From RYN-111 sp046723735 (GTDB lineage: Bacteria > Actinomycetota > Actinomycetes > Mycobacteriales > SCTD01), in assembly GCA_046723735.1 (NCBI GenBank), contig JBKOVB010000013.1, forward strand, positions 1 to 32,464: a stretch of 32,464 bases of DNA, in the 5' to 3' direction. Within the stretch, counting starts at the first letter, position 1; every line of letters starts with the position of its first letter. The position numbers were made by a program, and so were the translations under genes. The notes below the pieces were generated by a model. The model was not told the DNA's origin and made no database searches. It worked only from the letters and a program-made list of their open reading frames with translations. Shown here piece by piece: positions 21,757 through 29,363 of the stretch.

Positions 21757-22737
21757 CTACGGGAGGCCGGCGACCAGCTCGTCCGCGGCCGCGTAGGGGT
21801 CGAGCTCGCCGGCGGCCACCTGCCGGGCGAGGCGGTCCAGCTCGCCCGACGTACGCAGGTCGACGCTCAACGAGGTCAGCGCGATGCCCTCCACCTCGTC
21901 GGTGGCGCGCTTGACGCGCCCGGCCTCGAGCCGCCCGGTCGCGGCGAGCCACTCCCCGTGCGCCTCGATCGCGTCGACGACGTCGTCGGCGCCCTCACCC
22001 TTGGCCGCCACGGTCTTCACGATGGGCACCTTCCACCCCTCGTCGGCGCGGCGGTCGCCCAGGGACAGCATGTAGCGCAGATCCCGGACGACGGTCTCGG
22101 CGCCGTCCCGGTCGGCCTTGTTGACGACGAAGACGTCCGCGACCTCGAGGATCCCCGCCTTCGCGGCCTGGATGCCGTCGCCCATCCCGGGGGCCAGCAG
22201 CACGAGCGTGGTGTCGGCGAGCGTGGCGATCTCGACCTCCGCCTGACCCACGCCGACGGTCTCGACGAGCACCACGTCGCAGCCGGCCGCGCTGAGCACC
22301 CGAAGCGCCTGGGGCGTCGCCCATGACAGGCCCCCGAGGCGTCCGCGCGAGGCCATCGAACGGATGAACACGCCGTCGTCGGTGGCGTGTTCCTGCATGC
22401 GCACCCGGTCGCCGAGCAGCGCGCCGCCCGAGAACGGCGAGGACGGGTCGACCGCCAGCACACCCACCCGCATACCACGACGCCGGTACGCCGAGACCAA
22501 GGCGCTCGTGGACGTGCTCTTGCCGACGCCGGGCGAGCCGGTGAGGCCCACGACACGTGCGTGCCCGGCGACCGGCGCGAGCAGCGCCATGACCTCGCGC
22601 AGCGCGGGCGAGGCGTCCTCGACGAGCGAGATCAGCCTGGCGACGGCACGGGCCTCCCCCGCCCGGGCCCGCGCGACGAGGTCGGGGACGTCCAGCGCAC
22701 GCCGGGCGCGGGTCCTGGCGGGTGCGGCGTCCGTCAC
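21757..22737 (-). CDS. meaB: MeaB, GTPase chaperone of methylmalonyl-CoA mutase
   Basis: A G3E-type GTPase that gates B12 cofactor loading and protects methylmalonyl-CoA (or ethylmalonyl-CoA) mutase. 326 aa: Walker A GLTGSPGVGKST at about 65-76, LAVDPSSPFSGGALLGDRVRM, the switch segment ETVGVGQ, and the guanine-specificity motif NKAD. Length and motifs are those of the family. The GTG at 22737 follows the thiolase stop with no spacer. The mutase itself is not in the window. The mce-thiolase-meaB neighbourhood is conserved in actinobacteria (Streptomyces SCO5398-5400, from memory). Confidence 0.95.
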   Translation of the reverse strand: MTDAAPARTRARRALDVPDLVARARAGEARAVARLISLVEDASPALREVMALLAPVAGHARVVGLTGSPGVGKSTSTSALVSAYRRRGMRVGVLAVDPSSPFSGGALLGDRVRMQEHATDDGVFIRSMASRGRLGGLSWATPQALRVLSAAGCDVVLVETVGVGQAEVEIATLADTTLVLLAPGMGDGIQAAKAGILEVADVFVVNKADRDGAETVVRDLRYMLSLGDRRADEGWKVPIVKTVAAKGEGADDVVDAIEAHGEWLAATGRLEAGRVKRATDEVEGIALTSLSVDLRTSGELDRLARQVAAGELDPYAAADELVAGLP

Positions 22738-23922
22738 CTACGCGGGGACCGTGATGAGCAGGGCGTCGCCCTGCCCGCCGCCACCGCACAGCGCCGCCGC
22801 TCCGAGCCCGCCGCCGCGGCGCTTCAGCTCGAGCGCCAGGTGCAGCACGATGCGCGCGCCGCTCATGCCGACCGGGTGGCCGAGGGCGATGGCGCCGCCG
22901 TTGACGTTGACCTTCGTCGGGTCGATGCCGAGCGCCTCGGTGGAGGCGATGCCGACGGCGGCGAACGCCTCGTTCAGCTCGAAGAGGCTGATGTCGGCCA
23001 GCGTCTTGCCGGTCTTGGCGAGCGCGACCTTGATGGCGTTGGCCGGCTGCTCCTGCAGCGAGGTGTCGGGACCGGCGACCATGCCGTGCGCGGTGATCTC
23101 GGCGAGCCACGTGAGACCGAGCGCCTCGGCCTTCTCCTTGCTCATGACGACGAGCGCGGCCGCGCCGTCGGAGATCTGCGAGGCGTTGCCCGCGGTGATG
23201 GTGCCGTCCTTGACGAAGGCCGGCTTGAGGCCCGCGAGGGACTCCGCCGTGGTGCCGGGGCGCACGCCCTCGTCCTCGGAGACGACGACCGGGTCGCCCT
23301 TCCGCTGCGGGATCTCGACGGGCACGATCTCCTCGGCGAAGCGGCCCTCCTTGATGGCGAGGGCGGCGAGCTCGTGGCTGCGGGCGGCGAACTCGTCCTG
23401 CTGCTCGCGCGTCATCTCGTACTTGTGCTGGTGCCGCTCGGTGCCCTCGCCCATCGGCACCTTGTCGAAGGCGTCGAACAGCGCGTCGTGGAAGGTGGCG
23501 TCGAGGATCTCGGCGTTGCCGTAGCGGTAGCCCTGGCGGGCCTTCGGCAGCAGGTACGGCGCCTGGGTCATCGACTCCATGCCGCCGGCGACGACGATCT
23601 CGACCTCGCCCGCGCGGATGAGCTGGTCGGCCATCGCGATCGCGTTGATGCCGGACAGGCAGACCTTGTTGATCGTGATGGACGGCACGTTCATCGGGAT
23701 GCCGCCCTTGGCCGCCGCCTGGCGCGCCGTGATCTGACCCTGACCGGCCTGGATGACCTGGCCCATGATGACGTAGTCGACCTGGTCACCCGTGATCCCG
23801 GCCTTCGCGAGCGCTCCCTTGATGGCGATGCCGCCGAGGTCCTGCGCAGTGAAGTCCTTGAGCGCCCCGGAGAGCTTGCCGATCGGGGTGCGCGCGCCGG
23901 CGACGATGACGCTGGTGGTCAC
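22738..23922 (-). CDS. Acetyl-CoA C-acetyltransferase (thiolase)
   Basis: 394 aa thiolase. The acyl-accepting Cys88 is in NKVCLSG, His349 in GHPVGMSG, and the base Cys379 in CGGGGQGDA, completing the catalytic set. Type II (biosynthetic/acetoacetyl-CoA) features and the context (mce, ccr, meaB) favour condensation of two acetyl-CoA to acetoacetyl-CoA. The GTG at 23922 has AGGAGGA about 5-6 bases upstream. It is directly followed by meaB and divergent from the epimerase gene, with a 109-bp spacer. Confidence 0.94.
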   Translation of the reverse strand: MTTSVIVAGARTPIGKLSGALKDFTAQDLGGIAIKGALAKAGITGDQVDYVIMGQVIQAGQGQITARQAAAKGGIPMNVPSITINKVCLSGINAIAMADQLIRAGEVEIVVAGGMESMTQAPYLLPKARQGYRYGNAEILDATFHDALFDAFDKVPMGEGTERHQHKYEMTREQQDEFAARSHELAALAIKEGRFAEEIVPVEIPQRKGDPVVVSEDEGVRPGTTAESLAGLKPAFVKDGTITAGNASQISDGAAALVVMSKEKAEALGLTWLAEITAHGMVAGPDTSLQEQPANAIKVALAKTGKTLADISLFELNEAFAAVGIASTEALGIDPTKVNVNGGAIALGHPVGMSGARIVLHLALELKRRGGGLGAAALCGGGGQGDALLITVPA

Positions 23923-24031
23923 GGGGTCCTCCTGGTCGTGGTGACACTGCCGGGGTACCCGGCGCGGTGGCGTGTTTCGCTCCTGTCACCATAGGTCGAG
24001 CCCTGCCGGAGGAGAACGGAGACCCACTGTC

Positions 24032-24460
24032 GTGAAGGTCACGCACATCGACCACGTCGGCATCGCCGTCGCGGACCTCGACGCCGCCATCGCGCTCTAC
24101 GAGAAGGCCTACGGCATGCGCTGCGTGCACGTGGAGGTCAACGAGGAGCAGGGTGTCCGCGAGGCCATGATGGAGGTTGGCGACTCCGGCAGCTACGTGC
24201 AGCTGCTCGCCCCGCTGAACCCCGACACCACCATCGGGAAGTTCCTCGAGAAGAACGGCCCGGGCATCCAGCAGATGGCCTACCGCGTCGACGACCTCGA
24301 CGAGGTGAGCGAGCACCTGCGCGCGGAGGGCCTGCGGCTGCTCTACGACGCTCCCAAGACAGGTACGGCGGGCAGCCGGGTCAACTTCATCCACCCGAAG
24401 TCGGCGGGCGGCGTCCTGGTCGAGCTCGTCGAGCCCGGCCCAGGGGGCATGGGCCACTAG
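24032..24460 (+). CDS. mce: Methylmalonyl-CoA/ethylmalonyl-CoA epimerase
   Basis: A small vicinal-oxygen-chelate enzyme (142 aa) that interconverts (2R)- and (2S)-methylmalonyl-CoA and, in Ccr pathways, also ethylmalonyl-CoA. The two beta-alpha-beta-beta-beta modules are visible: HIDHVGIAV with metal ligand His8, YVQLLAPL with a Gln ligand, GIQQMAYRVDDL, and VNFIHPKSAGGVLVELVEP with the Glu ligand. The usual HH of the third ligand position is QQ here, a form I recall from actinobacteria. The frame is open upstream but the GTG at 24032 begins exactly at the first strand; GGAG is 10 bases before it. It precedes ccr on the same strand. Confidence 0.93.
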   Translation: MKVTHIDHVGIAVADLDAAIALYEKAYGMRCVHVEVNEEQGVREAMMEVGDSGSYVQLLAPLNPDTTIGKFLEKNGPGIQQMAYRVDDLDEVSEHLRAEGLRLLYDAPKTGTAGSRVNFIHPKSAGGVLVELVEPGPGGMGH

Positions 24461-24470
24461 CTCGCTCCTT

Positions 24471-24517
24471 GATCAACAGGGCGTGCACCGGACACGCCCC
24501 AGCGCATCCCGTTGATC
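24471..24517. terminator. Imperfect inverted repeat/terminator between mce and ccr
   Basis: Inner stem GGGCGTG (24479-24485) with CACGCCC (24493-24499), loop 7; outer arms GATCAAC (24471-24477) and GTTGATC (24511-24517) with an 11-base bulge on the right. It is a plausible terminator after mce, which would separate mce from ccr transcription. Its GATCA-type ends resemble the element at 8847-8904. Confidence 0.6.
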
Positions 24518-24568
24518 CGGGAAGCAGGGGGTGGCGTGGGTCACGGACCCGCGCCGTTCCCTCGACCA

Positions 24569-24588
24569 CTACCCGTCAGTAACATTCG
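24569..24588 (+). promoter_or_regulatory. Shared promoter/operator element of ccr
   Basis: Twenty bp matching CTACYCGYCRGTAACAWTCG, in the same orientation to transcription as the copy upstream of etfB (8775-8794), with 16 identical bases. It overlaps a probable -10 box TAACAT (24580-24585), placed 17 bases after a weak TTCCCT -35. A repressor bound here would block RNA polymerase. GGAAGG at 24603-24608 is the ccr ribosome binding site, 7 bases before the GTG. Confidence 0.5.
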
Positions 24589-24615
24589 CGCAACCCGCGA
24601 GCGGAAGGCAGTGCT

Positions 24616-25947
24616 GTGAAGGCAATCCTCGAGGCGATCTTGGCTGGCGAGTCCCCGGAGGGCGTGGCCGTCCCCGAGTCGTACCAGGGCGTCGTCGTCC
24701 GCAAGGACGAGGTCGGGATGTTCGAGGGCCTCGAGTCCAAGGACAAGGACCCGCGCAAGAGCCTGCACTTGGACGAGGTGGCCACCCCGGAGCTCGGCCC
24801 GGGCGAGGCGATCGTCGCCGTCATGGCCAGCTCGGTGAACTTCAACACCGTCTGGACCTCGATCTTCGAGCCGCTGCCGACCTTCGGGTTCCTCGAGCGG
24901 TACGGAAAGCTGAACGCCCTCACCAAGCGGCACGACCTGCCGTACCACGTGGTCGGCTCCGACCTGTCCGGGGTCGTGCTCGCCGTCGGCCCGGGCGTCA
25001 GCAAGTGGAAGGCGGGCGACAAGGTCGTCGCGCACTGCCTGTCCGTGGAGCTCGAGGACCACGAGGGCCACGACGACACGATGATGGACCCGCAGCAGCG
25101 GATCTGGGGCTTCGAGACGAACTTCGGCGGCCTCGCCGAGCTCGCCCTGGTCAAGGCGAACCAGCTCATGCCCAAGCCGGCGCACCTCACCTGGGAGGAG
25201 GCCGCGGCCCCCGGGCTGGTCAACTCCACGGCGTACCGGCAGCTGGTGAGCAAGAACGGCGCCGCGATGAAGCAGGGCGACACCGTGCTGATCTGGGGCG
25301 CCTCCGGCGGCCTCGGCTCGTACGCCACGCAGTACGCCCTCAACGGCGGCGCGATCCCGGTGTGCGTCGTGTCCTCCCCCGAGAAGGCCGAGATCGTGCG
25401 CCGGATGGGCGCCGAGCTCGTCATCGACCGCAGCGCCGAGGGCTACAAGTTCTGGAAGGACGAGAACAACCAGGACCCCAAGGAGTGGCAGCGGTTCGGC
25501 AAGAAGATCCGCGAGCTCACCGGCGGCGAGGACATCGACATCGTCTTCGAGCACCCCGGTCGGGAGACCTTCGGCGCCTCGGTCTACGTGACGAAGAAGG
25601 GCGGCGTCATCACGACCTGCGCCTCGACGAGCGGCTACATCCACCAGTACGACAACCGCTACTTCTGGATGAACCTGAAGCGGATCATCGGCTCGCACTT
25701 CGCCAACTACAAGGAGAGCTGGGAGGCCAACCGCCTCATCAGCAAGGGCCTCATCCACCCAACCCTGTCGAAGGCGTACCCGCTCACGGAGACCGGCCAG
25801 GCGGCGTACGACGTGCACAAGAACATGCATCAGGGCAAGGTCGGCGTGCTGTGCCTGGCTCCCGAGGAGGGCCTGGGCGTCGAGCCGGAGGCGCAGGAGT
25901 TCCGGGCGAAGCACCTCGACGCCATCAACCGCTTCCGCGACGTCTGA
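24616..25947 (+). CDS. ccr: Crotonyl-CoA carboxylase/reductase
   Basis: Ccr reductively carboxylates crotonyl-CoA with NADPH and CO2 to (2S)-ethylmalonyl-CoA, used in the ethylmalonyl-CoA pathway or as a polyketide extender unit. 443 aa, an MDR-type oxidoreductase with the NADPH motif GASGGLGSYA near 228-237. The CO2-binding residues known from Kitasatospora setae Ccr (Asn81, Phe170, Glu171, His365; from memory) have counterparts here at Asn77, Phe166, Glu167 and His361 with a constant offset of 4, so it is a real carboxylase and not only a reductase. GTG at 24616 with GGAAGG upstream. Neighbours mce, thiolase and meaB fit the pathway. Confidence 0.96.
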   Translation: MKAILEAILAGESPEGVAVPESYQGVVVRKDEVGMFEGLESKDKDPRKSLHLDEVATPELGPGEAIVAVMASSVNFNTVWTSIFEPLPTFGFLERYGKLNALTKRHDLPYHVVGSDLSGVVLAVGPGVSKWKAGDKVVAHCLSVELEDHEGHDDTMMDPQQRIWGFETNFGGLAELALVKANQLMPKPAHLTWEEAAAPGLVNSTAYRQLVSKNGAAMKQGDTVLIWGASGGLGSYATQYALNGGAIPVCVVSSPEKAEIVRRMGAELVIDRSAEGYKFWKDENNQDPKEWQRFGKKIRELTGGEDIDIVFEHPGRETFGASVYVTKKGGVITTCASTSGYIHQYDNRYFWMNLKRIIGSHFANYKESWEANRLISKGLIHPTLSKAYPLTETGQAAYDVHKNMHQGKVGVLCLAPEEGLGVEPEAQEFRAKHLDAINRFRDV

Positions 25948-26006
25948 CCGCACGCGACGCCGGGCCTGACGCATGAAGCGCCCGACCGCCTGGTAAGACT
26001 CTGGTC

Positions 26007-26753
26007 ATGACCGACGAGGACCTGCTGCCCCTCCAAGGCCAGCACGAGGATGGCGGCTTCGACGTCGTGCTCCGCGGCTACGACCGTCACCAGGTCGAGG
26101 ACTACGTCGAACGCGTCGAGCTCGCCCTCGGCGAGGCGGACCGCCTCCACCGCGAGGACGGCGAGCGGATCGTCACGCTCGAGGAGGAGCTGCGTGCCGC
26201 GAGGGTGTCGCTCGCCGACGCCGAGCGCCGGGCGTCGGGGATGCCGGAGCCGCTCAGCCTCGTGGGCGAGCGCGTCGCCACTGTCCTGCGGCTCGCGGAG
26301 GAGGAGGCCGACGAGCTCGTCGCGCACGCGCGTGAGCGGGCCGAGCAGCAGACGGCCGAGCGGTCCGCGGCACTCGAGGTGCGGGAGGCGCAGGTCGCGG
26401 GCGCCGAGGAGGAGGCGGCGGCCCTGCGGCTAGAGGCGCAGAAGGACGCCGCCGCGGCGCGCGAGCAGGCCCAGCAGGAGGCGGCCGACCTGGTACGGCG
26501 GGCCAAGGAGCAGGCCGAGGAGCTGCTGGCCTCGGCGCAGGACGAGGCGGAGCGTCGCCGGCGCACCGCCGAGGAGGACGTTGCCATCCTCCACGAGGAC
26601 GCCCGAGCCCGCGGCCGGGCGCTGATCGCGGACGCCGAGGCAGACGTGGCGGAGCTGGCCCACCAGCGGGACCTCATCGCCGGACAGCTCGAGGACCTGC
26701 GGCGCACGCTGGCCGCGGCCGTCAAGCCGCTCCACCCGGGCGAGCAGGCGTGA
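26007..26753 (+). CDS. DivIVA-like coiled-coil protein
   Basis: 248 aa. Residues about 17-55 resemble the DivIVA N-terminal motif (FDVVLRGYDRHQVEDYVERVE), which in DivIVA/Wag31 proteins sits at membranes. From about 45 to 235 the protein is an almost continuous Ala/Glu/Arg coiled coil with heptad-like spacing and no transmembrane segment. Such proteins organise polar growth, septation or cell-wall enzymes. It is shorter than many Wag31 homologues and lies outside the dcw cluster, so it is probably a paralogue and not the main DivIVA. TAAGACT stands 6 bases before the ATG. It overlaps the next gene (GTGA), so the two may act together at the membrane. Confidence 0.8.
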   Translation: MTDEDLLPLQGQHEDGGFDVVLRGYDRHQVEDYVERVELALGEADRLHREDGERIVTLEEELRAARVSLADAERRASGMPEPLSLVGERVATVLRLAEEEADELVAHARERAEQQTAERSAALEVREAQVAGAEEEAAALRLEAQKDAAAAREQAQQEAADLVRRAKEQAEELLASAQDEAERRRRTAEEDVAILHEDARARGRALIADAEADVAELAHQRDLIAGQLEDLRRTLAAAVKPLHPGEQA

Positions 26754-27787
26754 CCGACGGGCTCAGCCAGCACAACGCCTTCCGGATCGGCCTGCTCGCC
26801 GGCCTCGGCGTGCTCACGGCCGTCGGGCTCGTGCAGGCGCTGTTCCTCGTTCACTCGGTGCTGCTTCTGCTCGTGATCAGCGCGTTCCTCGCCGTCGGCC
26901 TCAACCCGGCGGTGGAGGTGCTGCAGCGACGCGGGCTCCGGCGCAGCCGCGCCGTCACGATCGTGCTCATCGGCGTCGTGGTGGCGTTCGCCGGCGTCCT
27001 GCTGGCGCTGGTGCCGCCGATCGTCGACCAGTCGAACCAGTTCGTGGACGCCGCGCCTCGCTACGTCGACGACCTCATGAAGAACCAGGCCATCCACGGC
27101 CTCGACGAGCGCTTCCACGTGCTCGAGAAGCTGCGCACCTACCTCCAGGACGGCAACGTCGCGACCGGGGTCTTCGGCGGCGTGCTCGGTCTCGGCAAGG
27201 CGGTGTTCAGCGCGGTCTTCTCGACCATCACGGTGCTCACGCTGACGCTCTACTTCATGTCGTCGCTGCCGGCGATGAAGGCCGCGGCCTACCGCCTGGT
27301 GCCTCGTAGCCGCCGCGAGCGTGTGGCGTTCCTCGCCGACGACATCCTCGAGCGGATCGGCGGCTACGTCGCCGGTGCGCTCGGCATCGCGCTGTGCGCC
27401 GGGGTTTCAAGCTTCGTCGTGCTCGTCGCCACCGGGATGCCCTACCCCGTCGCGCTCGCGCTCGTGGTCATGGTCACCGACCTGGTCCCGCTCGTCGGCG
27501 CCACGATCGGGGCCGTCGTCGTCAGCACGGTCGCCTTCGTCCACGACGTGCGCACGGGCGTGATCGTCGCGGTCTTCTACCTGATCTACCAGCAGGTCGA
27601 GAACTACGTGCTGTACCCGCGCATCATGAAGCGCTCCGTGGACGTCTCCCCCGCGGTGACCATCGTCGCCGTGCTGCTCGGCGGCTCCCTGCTCGGCGTG
27701 GTCGGCGCGCTGCTCGCGATCCCCACGGCCGCAGCGGTTCAGCTCGTCATGACCGAGGTCGTCGTGCCGCGGCAGGAAACTGTCTGA
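26750..27787 (+). CDS. AI-2E-family (UPF0118) membrane permease
   Basis: 345 aa polytopic protein of the AI-2E transporter family (PF01594), a group with 7-8 helices that includes exporters, Na+/H+ antiporters and proteins of unknown role. Hydrophobic helices are visible at about 12-50, 65-88, 150-175 and in a cluster at 205-335. The conserved C-terminal segment DLVPLVGATIGA and the QQVENYVLYPRIM motif are present. There is a soluble loop of about 60 residues after the second block (PPIVDQSNQFVDAAPRYVDD). Substrate unknown; autoinducer-2 should not be assumed. The start overlaps the DivIVA-like gene. Confidence 0.88.
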   Translation: MTDGLSQHNAFRIGLLAGLGVLTAVGLVQALFLVHSVLLLLVISAFLAVGLNPAVEVLQRRGLRRSRAVTIVLIGVVVAFAGVLLALVPPIVDQSNQFVDAAPRYVDDLMKNQAIHGLDERFHVLEKLRTYLQDGNVATGVFGGVLGLGKAVFSAVFSTITVLTLTLYFMSSLPAMKAAAYRLVPRSRRERVAFLADDILERIGGYVAGALGIALCAGVSSFVVLVATGMPYPVALALVVMVTDLVPLVGATIGAVVVSTVAFVHDVRTGVIVAVFYLIYQQVENYVLYPRIMKRSVDVSPAVTIVAVLLGGSLLGVVGALLAIPTAAAVQLVMTEVVVPRQETV

Positions 27788-27799
27788 CGGTCGTCAGAC
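27782..27799. terminator. Short palindrome over the stop of the AI-2E permease gene
   Basis: GTCTGACG (27782-27789) and CGTCAGAC (27792-27799) around a 2-base centre; the TGA stop lies inside the left arm. It may form a small hairpin at the transcript end. The rest of the 125-bp gap to 27912 has no gene I can support. Confidence 0.45.
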
Positions 27800-27912
27800 G
27801 CAGTGGGCGAGCGTCCCGGCTGAAGTGCAGCTCGTCGGCGAGCACGAGCAGGAACTCGGGATCCTCGAGGCGACGCTGCGCGACGCTCGTACGAAGCCGG
27901 TGTGAGACGGCT

Positions 27913-28749
27913 TCAGACGCGGAAGGAGGCTGTCGCCGCGGGGGCGCCCTCGACCTCCTTGGCAAGCGGCTCGACGGTCAGCTGGTAGGGACCGGGAGGC
28001 AACCGGCGCCCATGGGCGTCGACGTCGGTCCACGCAGCCGTCCAGACCCAGCAGTGCCCACGCGCCACAGGCAACGTGTGCGGGTCGGGGGTGGCCTCAT
28101 GCCCGACGGACCAGGTCCAGACCGTGCGACCCGACCCGTCCTGGACCGTGAGCTCGACCTCGCGCCCGGTCTCGAACGTCAGCCGGGAGTCGGAGGTGGC
28201 GTCCCGGCAGACCTCGGCGACGAGGTCGTGGCCCACGCCGGTGCCCCGCACCACCGCGTCCAGGCACCAGTCGATCGTCGCGGTCACACCCCCCGCCGAG
28301 CCGCTCGCGCTCCCCGTGCACAGCCGTGTGTCCGTCCCGGTGCTGGCGGCGGTGTAGGTGCGCGCGAGGTCGGGGGTCCGGTAGGCCCTCGCCCTGGGCG
28401 CGTCGGCCGTCACCGTGGCCCTCGGGTCCGCGACCGGTCGGCGCACCGCTGACGCGGATGGCTGGTCTGACGGCGTCGCCGACGCGGACGTCTCGCCCGG
28501 AGAGGCCGTGGGCGCGCTCGACGTCGGCGCGACCTGCGGCGGGCTGTCCGTCACGCGAAGGGTGTCCCGGCCGGCAGGACCATCGGGCCAGGCCAAAGCC
28601 ACCCCGCCCGCCAGCACGAGCACGGCGACGAGCGCCGACGTCGTCGCGGCCCGCCGACGGCGCCGCCGCGCCTCCCGTCGTACGACGGCAGAACCACTCT
28701 CCGGAGGGGGGAGCTCGAGGAAGGGCCGCAGCGGCCAGTCGGTCGTCAC
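27913..28749 (-). CDS. Membrane-anchored BsuPI-domain protein in an ECF sigma-factor operon
   Basis: 278 aa. A cytoplasmic head of about 38 residues ending in a basic run (RREARRRRRR), one membrane helix (about 39-60, ATTSALVAVLVLAGGVALAW), a Ser/Pro/Thr-rich linker (about 70-115), then an outer domain whose last about 110 residues match the BsuPI fold: LTFETGREVELTVQD, VWTWSVG, a Trp-rich strand HCWVWTAAW, and LPPGPYQLTVEPLA. BsuPI is named after a Bacillus proteinase inhibitor. The GTG overlaps the stop of the sigma gene (GTGA). It sits where an anti-sigma factor is expected, but has no zinc HxxxCxxC motif and its cytoplasmic head is short. Whether it regulates the sigma factor is inference. 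Confidence 0.75.
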   Translation of the reverse strand: MTTDWPLRPFLELPPPESGSAVVRREARRRRRRAATTSALVAVLVLAGGVALAWPDGPAGRDTLRVTDSPPQVAPTSSAPTASPGETSASATPSDQPSASAVRRPVADPRATVTADAPRARAYRTPDLARTYTAASTGTDTRLCTGSASGSAGGVTATIDWCLDAVVRGTGVGHDLVAEVCRDATSDSRLTFETGREVELTVQDGSGRTVWTWSVGHEATPDPHTLPVARGHCWVWTAAWTDVDAHGRRLPPGPYQLTVEPLAKEVEGAPAATASFRV

Positions 28750-29249
28750 GGTGCCTCCACGGCGTCGGCGAGGACGCGGCGCGCCTCGTGCAGTCGGCGC
28801 TTGACGGTGCCGAGCGGACGGCGCGTGAGCCGGGCGACCTCCTCGACCGGCAGGTCCGCGTAGTAGTGCAGCAGCACCACCTCGCGCAGCCGTTGCGGCA
28901 GTCGTTGCACCAGGTCGGCGAGCCACGGGTCGTGCGGTCCGGCAGCAGCGACCACCGCGTGCGCCGACGCTGCGAGCAGCGCACGATCGCGCACCGCACC
29001 GCGCCAGTGGTCGCGGGCGAGGTTGGTCGCCACGAAGTAGAGCCAGGCGCGGGGGTCGCGCACCGACCGCCACCGGGCGAGCAGACGCGTGAACGCCTCC
29101 TGAGCCACGTCGACCGCGACCTGGGCGTCGCCGACGAGGGACAGCGCGTAGCCAGACAGCGGGCCGAAGTGGGCGGCGTAGAGAACCTCGAAGTCGTCGC
29201 TGGCGCGGACGTCGACGAGCACCGCTGGGGCGCCCACCTCGAACGTCAC
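28746..29249 (-). CDS. ECF-type RNA polymerase sigma factor
   Basis: 167 aa with region 2 (DDFEVLYAAHFGPLSGYALSL, then DVAQEAFTRLLARW, RAWLYFVATNLARDHWR) and region 4 (LPQRLREVVLLHYYADLPVEEVARLTRRPLGTVKRRLHEAR), lacking regions 1 and 3, as in ECF sigma factors. The frame is open further upstream to 29429, but the GTG at 29249 has AAGGA 7 bases upstream and lies correctly downstream of its promoter (29281-29306). It is coupled to the BsuPI-domain membrane gene. The promoter pair shared with the exported protein suggests autoregulation. The ECF group is not assigned. Confidence 0.92.
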   Translation of the reverse strand: MTFEVGAPAVLVDVRASDDFEVLYAAHFGPLSGYALSLVGDAQVAVDVAQEAFTRLLARWRSVRDPRAWLYFVATNLARDHWRGAVRDRALLAASAHAVVAAAGPHDPWLADLVQRLPQRLREVVLLHYYADLPVEEVARLTRRPLGTVKRRLHEARRVLADAVEAP

Positions 29250-29280
29250 TCCGGGTCCTTCCGCTGGGTCATCGGCTCGT

Positions 29281-29306
29281 AGACGGAGCAGCCGACCGAA
29301 AGGTTC
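29281..29306 (-). promoter_or_regulatory. ECF-type promoter of the sigma-factor operon (GAACC-N16-CGTC)
   Basis: On the minus strand GAACC (29306-29302), exactly 16 bases, then CGTCT (29285-29281). Expected transcription start is near 29272-29275, about 25 bases before the sigma GTG. The boxes resemble actinobacterial ECF consensus sequences such as TGAACC/CGTG of mycobacterial SigL (from memory). Confidence 0.7.
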
Positions 29307-29318
29307 GCCGAACCTTTC
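29298..29318. repeat. Perfect inverted repeat joining two divergent -35 boxes
   Basis: Arms GAAAGGTTCG (29298-29307) and CGAACCTTTC (29309-29318) with a single central base. Each arm contributes the GAACC -35 of one divergent promoter. The repeat could be simply two abutting ECF promoters or could also bind a dimeric regulator. Confidence 0.85.
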
Positions 29319-29335
29319 CCCCGCTCCTGCCGTCC
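29310..29335 (+). promoter_or_regulatory. ECF-type promoter of the divergent exported-protein gene (GAACC-N16-CGTC)
   Basis: GAACC (29310-29314), exactly 16 bases, then CGTCC (29331-29335). Start expected near 29341, followed by AGGAGG (29353-29358) and the GTG at 29364. It mirrors the sigma-operon promoter. Confidence 0.7.
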
Positions 29336-29363
29336 ACGAGACGACCGACATCAGGAGGAACCC

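Noticed and set aside
24541..25974. Minus-strand open frame of 477 codons opposite ccr
   Set aside because: Antisense to a highly conserved enzyme; product is Leu/Val/Arg-rich without motifs.
27747..27965. Minus-strand frame across the gap after the AI-2E permease gene
   Set aside because: A short part (LEDPEFLLVLADELHF) looks protein-like, but the frame overlaps the ends of both flanking genes and has no start signal.
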